DNA of 7,675 bases, from the NCBI GenBank assembly GCA_003164305.1, contig PLSZ01000567.1, forward strand, positions 1 to 7,675, in the 5' to 3' direction. Below the pieces are notes generated by a model. It was given only the letters and a program-made list of their open reading frames with translations, searched no databases and was not told the DNA's origin. Each line of letters starts with the position of its first letter. The stretch's first letter is position 1. Positions 1 through 5,500 of the stretch are shown piece after piece. A program made the translations under genes and the position numbers. This DNA is from Acetobacteraceae bacterium. Lineage in GTDB: Bacteria; Pseudomonadota; Alphaproteobacteria; Acetobacterales; Acetobacteraceae.

Positions 1-40
1 CGACACCCAACAATAAACGAGTCGCCTGACGCACCGGATT

Positions 41-53
41 TTCTCGTCATCCC
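41..53. repeat. Solo arm of the REP-like element
   Basis: TTCTCGTCATCCC (41-53) repeats exactly at 61-73, twenty bases further on, where it is the outer arm of the large palindrome. It therefore looks like a leftover arm of a second, degraded copy, or a partial duplication of the element's end. Confidence 0.55.
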
Positions 54-61
54 TGGGCCTT

Positions 62-164
62 TCTCGTCATCCCCGTCCCCCGACCTGATCGGGGGATCGA
101 CCCGGGGATCCATCCAGGCATTGTGCGGCGATTGGTCCCCGGGTCGAGCCGGGGGATGACGAGA
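62..164. repeat. REP-like nested palindromic element
   Basis: The outer arms TCTCGTCATCCCC (62-74) and its exact reverse complement (152-164) form a 13-bp perfect inverted repeat. A second perfect 12-bp pair, TCGACCCGGGGA (98-109) and TCCCCGGGTCGA (136-147), lies inside it. A third small hairpin, CCCCCGA/TCGGGGG (78-84/90-96), sits in the left half. The whole could fold into a branched cruciform. Dispersed palindromes with GTCATCCCC-type ends are common between genes in alphaproteobacterial genomes, and I infer this is one of them. It could also act as a transcription stop for whatever lies to the left. The minus-strand translation gives an open peptide beginning VIPRLDPGTN, which I regard as an artefact of the repeat. 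Confidence 0.75.
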
Positions 165-212
165 GTGGAACGACGACCTGACGCGATAATGGTTGGGCGT
201 CGCCTTAGGTTA

Positions 213-232
213 CCGTGGCGTTGCAGCCACGG
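213..232. other. Perfect 7-bp hairpin in the upstream region
   Basis: CCGTGGC (213-219) pairs with GCCACGG (226-232) around the six-base loop GTTGCA. No T-run follows on either strand, so an intrinsic terminator is not well supported. It may be a structural element or part of a decayed repeat. Confidence 0.35.
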
Positions 233-427
233 GAGACCAATCGCGGCGTCCGCTTTTTCGCACGCGGATGGAAACATCAGGGCGGACCAAACATTTTCCG
301 GCGCCCATTCTGGAATCGCGAGCTGAGCACCACGCCAACACCGGTAACGGCCGCGACAGGCATGGCGACGCCGTTTCCTCACGATCCGGCAAATGAAACC
401 ATTCGAGAAATACTTCCTGTGTAGAGC

Positions 428-455
428 AAACCGCCGCCGACCGGCGCAACGGTTT
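428..455 (+). other. Two-tier hairpin in the probable 5' leader
   Basis: AAACCG (428-433) pairs with CGGTTT (450-455). Inside it, CGCC (435-438) pairs with GGCG (443-446) around a GACC tetraloop, with a small asymmetric internal loop between the two stems. It lies about 50 bases before the start codon at 505 and would be in the leader RNA if transcription starts upstream. It has no run of T and resembles no riboswitch known to me. In GC-rich DNA such stems can occur by chance. Confidence 0.25.
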
Positions 456-490
456 CGCCCGTGCGCGGGAGGCGACCGCGCATCACGGAC

Positions 491-495
491 AGGAG
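491..495 (+). promoter_or_regulatory. Ribosome binding site for the TPR-glycosyltransferase
   Basis: AGGAG lies nine bases before the ATG at 505. The in-frame ATG at 529 (Met9) has no comparable purine-rich sequence in front of it. This favours 505 as the start. Confidence 0.6.
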
Positions 496-504
496 CCCGC
501 CGGA

Positions 505-2361
505 ATGCATGGCGGTCAGCACGCAACCATGAACCGAGCACAGCGCAGGATGGCGAAACCGCGGTCAGGCCCCGTGAGGCATCCAGCGGCGCCAACGCTT
601 CAGGCGGAGTTCGCCGCCGCGCTACGAGAGCACCAGGCCGGCTTCCTGAAGGAAGCCGGGCGCCGCTATCGGCGCATACTCGCGGTCAATCCTCATCACG
701 CGGATAGTCTCCATCTGCTTGGCGTCATCGCCCAGGAGGACGGAGAGCTGGATCGGGCGGTCCAGCTGATCGAGCGGGCAATCGCGATCAATGCCGTGGA
801 AGCACCGTATCACGCCAATCTTGGAACCGCGCGATGGAAGCAGGGGCGGTTGGCGGACGCGATCGCCTGCTACTGTCGGGCCCTTGAGCTCCGGCCGGAT
901 TATGCCAAGGCCCATTTCAACCTGGCGACCGTGCTGTGGAAGCAGGGCAAGCTGCCCGAGGCCGCCGCCTGCTTTCGCGACTCGCTTCGCCGCAAACCGG
1001 ATTACGCGGAAGCGTACGACAACCTGGGCTCGGTGCTCAAGGAGCAGGACCGGCCAGACGAAGCGATCGCATGCTACCGGACAGCCCTCAGCCTACGGCC
1101 ACACTACCCGGAGGCCCACAATAACCTGGGCACCCTGCTGTTGGCACAGGGACAGCCGGAGGACGCGATCGACTGCTATCGCAAGGCCCTTGCCCTCAGG
1201 CCAGACTATCATGAGGCGCATTGCAATCTGGGCATCGCCCTGTGGGAACAGGGGCGGCCAGACGCCGCGGTCGCCTGTTATCGCGACGCCCTCGCGATTT
1301 GGCCGGACTACGTGGACGCTTACCTTAATATGGGCACGGCGCTGAAGGAACTCGGCCGGCTGGATGAGGCGGCCGCGTGCTGCCGCGAGGTCCTGGCGCG
1401 CGATCCTGACCAGCCGGAGGCACACAGCAACCTTGGGATCATCCTGCTGGCCCAAGGAGACCTGGCGGCTGGATGGCGGGAGCATGAATGGCGCTGGAAG
1501 ACGCCACAAATGCGCCGGGCGCACCGCGATTTCGCACAGCCACAGTGGCGCGGTGAAACGGCGGCGGGACAGACACTGCTGATCCACGCGGAGCAAGGGT
1601 TCGGTGATACGCTGCAATTCTGCCGCTACGCGCCGTTGGCGGCGGCGCGTGTGTCGCGAGTGATCCTGGAAGCGCAGAAGCCGCTTGTCCGGCTGCTGCG
1701 CGGCTTGCCTGGAGTCGATCTGGTGGTGGTCCGCGGCGAGGAACGGCCGGCTTTCGACGTCCACTGCCCGATGCTCAGCCTGCCGTTGGCGCTGGGGACC
1801 ACTCTCGCGACCATCCCTGGCGGCACGCCATACCTGAAAGCCGACGCGACGCTGTCGGGCGCCTGGCGAACGCGGCTCGCGGCGACGGCTGCCCAGGGCT
1901 GGCGGGTTGGCCTGGTTTGGGCGGGTAACCGCCGGATTGAGTCCAAAGGTCTGGCCGCGGTCGATCGCCGGCGCTCCATGTCCCCGGACTGCCTGGCACC
2001 TTTGTTCGAGCTGCCCGGACTGCATTTCGTGAGCCTGCAGAAGAGCGGCCCGGAGGCGCCGGCGCGCTTTCCGTTGACCGATTTCATGGCGGAGATGGAA
2101 GACTTCGCGGACACCGGAGCGTTGATCGCGAACCTCGACCTTGTCATTTCCGTCGATACAGCCGTCGCGCATCTGGCGGCCGCTTTGGGCAAGCCCGTCT
2201 GGCTGCTGGATCGCTTCGATGCCTGCTGGCGCTGGTTCACCGGCCGGCGAGACAGCCCGTGGTATCCTGGCTTGCGCATCTACCGCCAGCCTCGACCGGG
2301 TGACTGGAGCGGCGTCGTGGATGAGGTCGTCGCCGATCTGGCCGGGCACTTCGCCCCGTAA
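505..2361 (+). CDS. TPR repeat protein with C-terminal GT9-like glycosyltransferase domain
   Basis: The protein has 618 residues. Residues 30-332 are about nine tetratricopeptide units in strict 34-residue register (unit 2 begins at Ala66, then 100, 134, 168, 202, 236, 270 and 304), with the consensus EAH.NLG....QGR.DEAIACYR.AL.LRPDY. Six successive units (3-8) carry a Cys at the same place in helix B. From about 323 (GWREHEWRWK) a GT-B fold begins. HAEQGFGDT at 361-369 resembles the N-terminal G-GD motif of family 9 heptosyltransferases. VISVDTAVAHLAAALGKPVW (from 547) resembles their sugar-nucleotide site. The end, CWRWF..RRDSPWYP (from 574), is typical of this TPR-fused type. It probably transfers a sugar, with the TPRs binding a partner or acceptor, but substrate and acceptor are unknown. 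There is no signal peptide or membrane segment, so it should be cytoplasmic. An OGT-like (GT41) role is possible but less supported. The gene is intact, appears monocistronic in the window, and converges on the next gene. Confidence 0.88.
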   Translation: MHGGQHATMNRAQRRMAKPRSGPVRHPAAPTLQAEFAAALREHQAGFLKEAGRRYRRILAVNPHHADSLHLLGVIAQEDGELDRAVQLIERAIAINAVEAPYHANLGTARWKQGRLADAIACYCRALELRPDYAKAHFNLATVLWKQGKLPEAAACFRDSLRRKPDYAEAYDNLGSVLKEQDRPDEAIACYRTALSLRPHYPEAHNNLGTLLLAQGQPEDAIDCYRKALALRPDYHEAHCNLGIALWEQGRPDAAVACYRDALAIWPDYVDAYLNMGTALKELGRLDEAAACCREVLARDPDQPEAHSNLGIILLAQGDLAAGWREHEWRWKTPQMRRAHRDFAQPQWRGETAAGQTLLIHAEQGFGDTLQFCRYAPLAAARVSRVILEAQKPLVRLLRGLPGVDLVVVRGEERPAFDVHCPMLSLPLALGTTLATIPGGTPYLKADATLSGAWRTRLAATAAQGWRVGLVWAGNRRIESKGLAAVDRRRSMSPDCLAPLFELPGLHFVSLQKSGPEAPARFPLTDFMAEMEDFADTGALIANLDLVISVDTAVAHLAAALGKPVWLLDRFDACWRWFTGRRDSPWYPGLRIYRQPRPGDWSGVVDEVVADLAGHFAP

Positions 2362-2430
2362 TATGTCCGAATGTTCGCGCCTCCCGGCATGGGCGGCCGG
2401 GACCGGCAATCGCTGGTCCGGTTCGCCCTC

Positions 2431-2449
2431 GGTCGGTTCGGCGCCGACC
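2431..2449 (+). terminator. Weak candidate terminator hairpin between convergent genes
   Basis: GGTCGG (2431-2436) pairs exactly with CCGACC (2444-2449) around a seven-base loop, 70 bases after the stop codon at 2361. A smaller stem, GGACC/GGTCC (2400-2404/2415-2419), lies just before it. Neither is followed by a good T-run, so intrinsic termination is uncertain; the position is what makes this plausible. Confidence 0.25.
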
Positions 2450-2465
2450 TCGTTAAGATCTGACG

Positions 2466-2591
2466 TTATCCCGCCGGCCCGACAAAGCCAGGTGGGAAAG
2501 TCTGACCCGTGGCAACCACGAGACGGGCGACGCCTTTGGACATGTGGGTATTGAGGTTGTCGCACACCACGCGAGGGGGGCGGTCAGCCAG
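2466..2591 (-). pseudogene. Remnant of an IS630-type transposase (DDE domain fragment)
   Basis: Read on the minus strand, this frame gives ELADRPPRVVCDNLNTH followed by MSKGVARLVVATG. In IS630/Tc1-type transposases the second catalytic Asp sits in a strand ending in DNLNTH or a close variant, followed by a Ser and a helix of the VRLVA kind. Here that Asp is encoded at 2559-2561. The fragment ends at a stop (2466-2468) before any SWLN..E block carrying the third acidic residue, and nothing before it encodes the first Asp or the helix-turn-helix. So at most some 40 residues of the family remain. Its upstream end overlaps the stop codon of the giant exoprotein gene in another frame. I recognised it by motif only; a chance match is possible, but DNLNTH in that context is quite specific. 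Confidence 0.5.
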
Positions 2592-5500
2592 TTCGCGAAG
2601 CGGATCCCTGGAACTGAGAACTCCGCGAAGTATTTTCCAGGACTGTCCGGCGCAGCGCCTCAAGCGCCCGCCCAACCGTGACCAACGGCGCGGCGCCGCG
2701 AGACTCCCACATCCACGCCGTGTCCGGCGCCAGGCGCGCGGCGAAGTCGGGGTGCGGCCGCATCACTCCGTCCCGACCAAAATTCGCGCGATCGCCGGTG
2801 TCGAGGTAACTTTCCACCGCCAGCCCTTCGGCCAGGATGACCGCGTGCTCCGGCAGTTCCACATGGTAATACGTTACCTGGTCGCGGCTCTCCTGAACGA
2901 TACTCGCGCCGTCGGCCAATAGCTTTACCGGAACCAGTACGCCGTTCACAAAAACCGCGTGATCCGGGGACAGGAACAGGTCGCGCCGTGGCCGCCCCGC
3001 GCCGAATGCCCCAGCCCGCACCCGTACCGGCCATACCGTCTCCGGCTCTGGATGCCGTGCGCAGTTCACGGTGCGCGATCCAACCCAAACGACCGGCTCG
3101 CTTGCGCCGCCCACGGTCACCAGGCGGTCTTCTACCGTGATATGCTCAACCGGGACGGGACCACGTTCGGTTTCGATTGACGTTCCCTCGGCGAAGCACG
3201 CAACCGCCTGCACGGTGTTGCCGTCGATGATGTTGACGCCGCCCGGGCTGATCGCGGAGCCGAAGATGATCGTATCGATCCCACCCGATCCGGCGCCGGC
3301 GCCGCTGTCCTGCACGGTCAAAGTGTTGCCGTTGCTGACACCAACGTTCGACAACGTTCCACCCGTGATGACGAACGAATCGCCCGCTTTCCACGTCGCG
3401 ACGGTCCCGGCGAAACCGGCGATGTCGTCCAACTGAAGCACGCCCGTCGTGTCCTGGAACACCACGTCGATGACGCTGTTGTTGATCGAATAAGTCCCCG
3501 TTGGCGTCAAATTGTCGGTGAAGGTCGTTGTCGCGGCATTTAACACCGCGCCGGTTAGTTCGATCGTATCATGTGTCCCGATCTGCAATATTCCTGGGCC
3601 GTTCACGGACACCGAGCCCTGGATCGTCGCCGTGCCACCGCCAACGACAGTCCCCTGCACGACCTCGGTTTCCTTACCGGACTTGCTGCCGTTGGAAAGA
3701 ATGGTGCCTTCGAGCAGGATGAATTGCGAGGAGACCGTGCCGAAACCGCCGGTCGTGCTGCCGCCGTTTTCGATGAAGACGGTGGGATCGAGGAGCCCTC
3801 CTTCCAGCACCACGCCGCCCTGTAAGTTTACAACGGCCGCGTTGACCACCGCGCCAGGCCCAACAGTCAGATCGCCGGTTCCGAGCGCCGTGCCGATGTT
3901 CAACGCGCCGCTGATCTGGAGGACACTGCCATTGCCGGAAACGATCAGCGCGCCCGAACTATCGTTCCGCGAACCAATGGTCAGGCTGGCGGCGGAGAAC
4001 GTGGCGCCATTCAAAACCGAAAGCACACCGGCCCCGTCGTCGGCCACCGTGGCCGCGTTGGCGACCGACAGTTCCGTGCCGGGACCGGACAAACCGATCT
4101 GGCCGACCGCGGACGCGATATTGCCCGCGTCCAGCGATCCGGCGGTCACGGTGGCTCCGCCGCTGAGTTCCAGCGCGCCAGAGCCCGCTACGCCGGCGTC
4201 CAGCAGCCCAGAGACCCGCCAGGTCGATCCGGCGCCCGAAACGTTGACCGAGGAACCGCTGGCGGCCGCCGTGTTGGCGATGCTGGCCGCCGCGGTGCCC
4301 GCCGCGATAACACTGGCACCGTCATCGATCAGCAGGCCAGTGGCTTCGCTGGCGCCAACGATCATGCTCCCTGACACAGTCAGGGCGCCGCCAGCCGCGA
4401 ATTGCCAAATGCCGCCTCCGTCGAACGTCGCGGCCGCGACCGTGCCGCCGCCACCGATCGCGCCCCCGTTGGTCAGGAACTCCGCGATGTCGGCGGGGTC
4501 AGGTGCCAGCGGCGCCGGATCGAGGTTGGTGGTCGCGTCGTCCCAGTTCGCCGCGTCATTGAAGCTGGTGCCCTGACCGCCAGTCCAGATCAGCGTTCGG
4601 GCCGTGGATTCATTGATGATCCCGATGTCGGTGCCGCCAACCGCATCGCGACTCAAATAGAAATAATCGTGCGCGAAATTGTCGCTGGCCGACAGTCGCA
4701 GGTCATACGTTCCCACACTGGTGACGAGTTGCAATGTGCCATCGGACAGCAGCGCAACCCGGTCGGTGCCGACGTGGGGAACAGCGGTGAGATCGATCGT
4801 ATCGCCAGCCGCGAAGCCGGTGAGCGTGGCACTGAACGGCGACGTGTCACCGATCTCCAGCGTGCCGCCGGCCACCGGACCGAAGCCGATAGCCCCGCTC
4901 GCGGAGGAACCACTGCTCAGGTCGAGCAGACCGCCATTGGTGATGACCGCATAGCTGATCGTGCCCCCGGCATGGACGTCAGCCGTTCCGCCGGTATCGA
5001 TTCTGATGTTGACCACTGAACCGGCGATGGTCGGGTGCCCGGTCGCGGCGACAACCACGCCAGCCAGGCTTTGGCCCGGATTGACGCCTTCATCGGTCGT
5101 GATCGGCGTCTGGGTCAGTGTGATGTCGGTCCCGGTACTCCCATCCCCTTTCAGTGAAAAGGAGCCAAGAAAAAGTTGCTCCGGATCGATGGACAGGCTG
5201 TAGGCAGTGCCGTTCGCGGTGAACTGAAGCTGGTTGCCGGCGGCAACCGTCGGCGTCGCGGTAGGATCGAACGCGACGCCGGGAAGGGCGATCACATCGT
5301 TGCCGCCGAAACCATACACGGTGGTCATGGACGGGATGGAGCCGCCGACATCCAGCGTACCGCCGTCGGCGCCGAAGTTGAATGCGTTGCCTAACGATCC
5401 ACCGGCCAACCGGTCCACCAGACCGCCCGCGCCAACCACGCCGTTATTCAGCATGCCGGTTGGGTCGATGGTAAGGCGACCGCCGCTCCCCACCATCGCC

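Larger units (their letters stand above)
165..504. other. Gene-free leader upstream of the TPR-glycosyltransferase
   Basis: No reading frame here looks like a real protein. The frames that are open overlap each other in several registers and are rich in Arg, as expected from GC-rich non-coding DNA. I see no tRNA or riboswitch that I recognise and no clear -35/-10 pair. The stretch holds two hairpins, listed separately, and near its right end the ribosome binding site of the following gene. The promoter of that gene probably lies here but I cannot place it. Confidence 0.5.

Noticed and set aside
47..595. Minus-strand open frame of 182 codons across the left end
   Set aside because: It is Arg-rich, runs through the palindromic element (VIPRLDPGTN is the usual product of translating such repeats) and overlaps the start of the well supported TPR gene.
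1093..2565. Minus-strand open frame of 490 codons opposite the TPR gene
   Set aside because: It is a shadow of a GC-rich gene: composition is dominated by Arg, Gln and Ala with no recognisable domain, while the plus strand has clear TPR and GT motifs.
3512..4576. Plus-strand open frame of 354 codons opposite the giant protein
   Set aside because: It is Pro/Ala/Ser-rich low complexity, the antisense image of Gly/Ala/Thr-rich repeats, with no good ribosome binding site or motif.
5290..5330. RTX calcium-binding nonapeptide (GFGGNDVIAL)
   Set aside because: It is a single isolated match; the equivalent place in the other three copies reads GLTPEDAIDL, NVAQGDVIDL or GFAAGDTIDL, so it is a variant of the module, not an RTX array.
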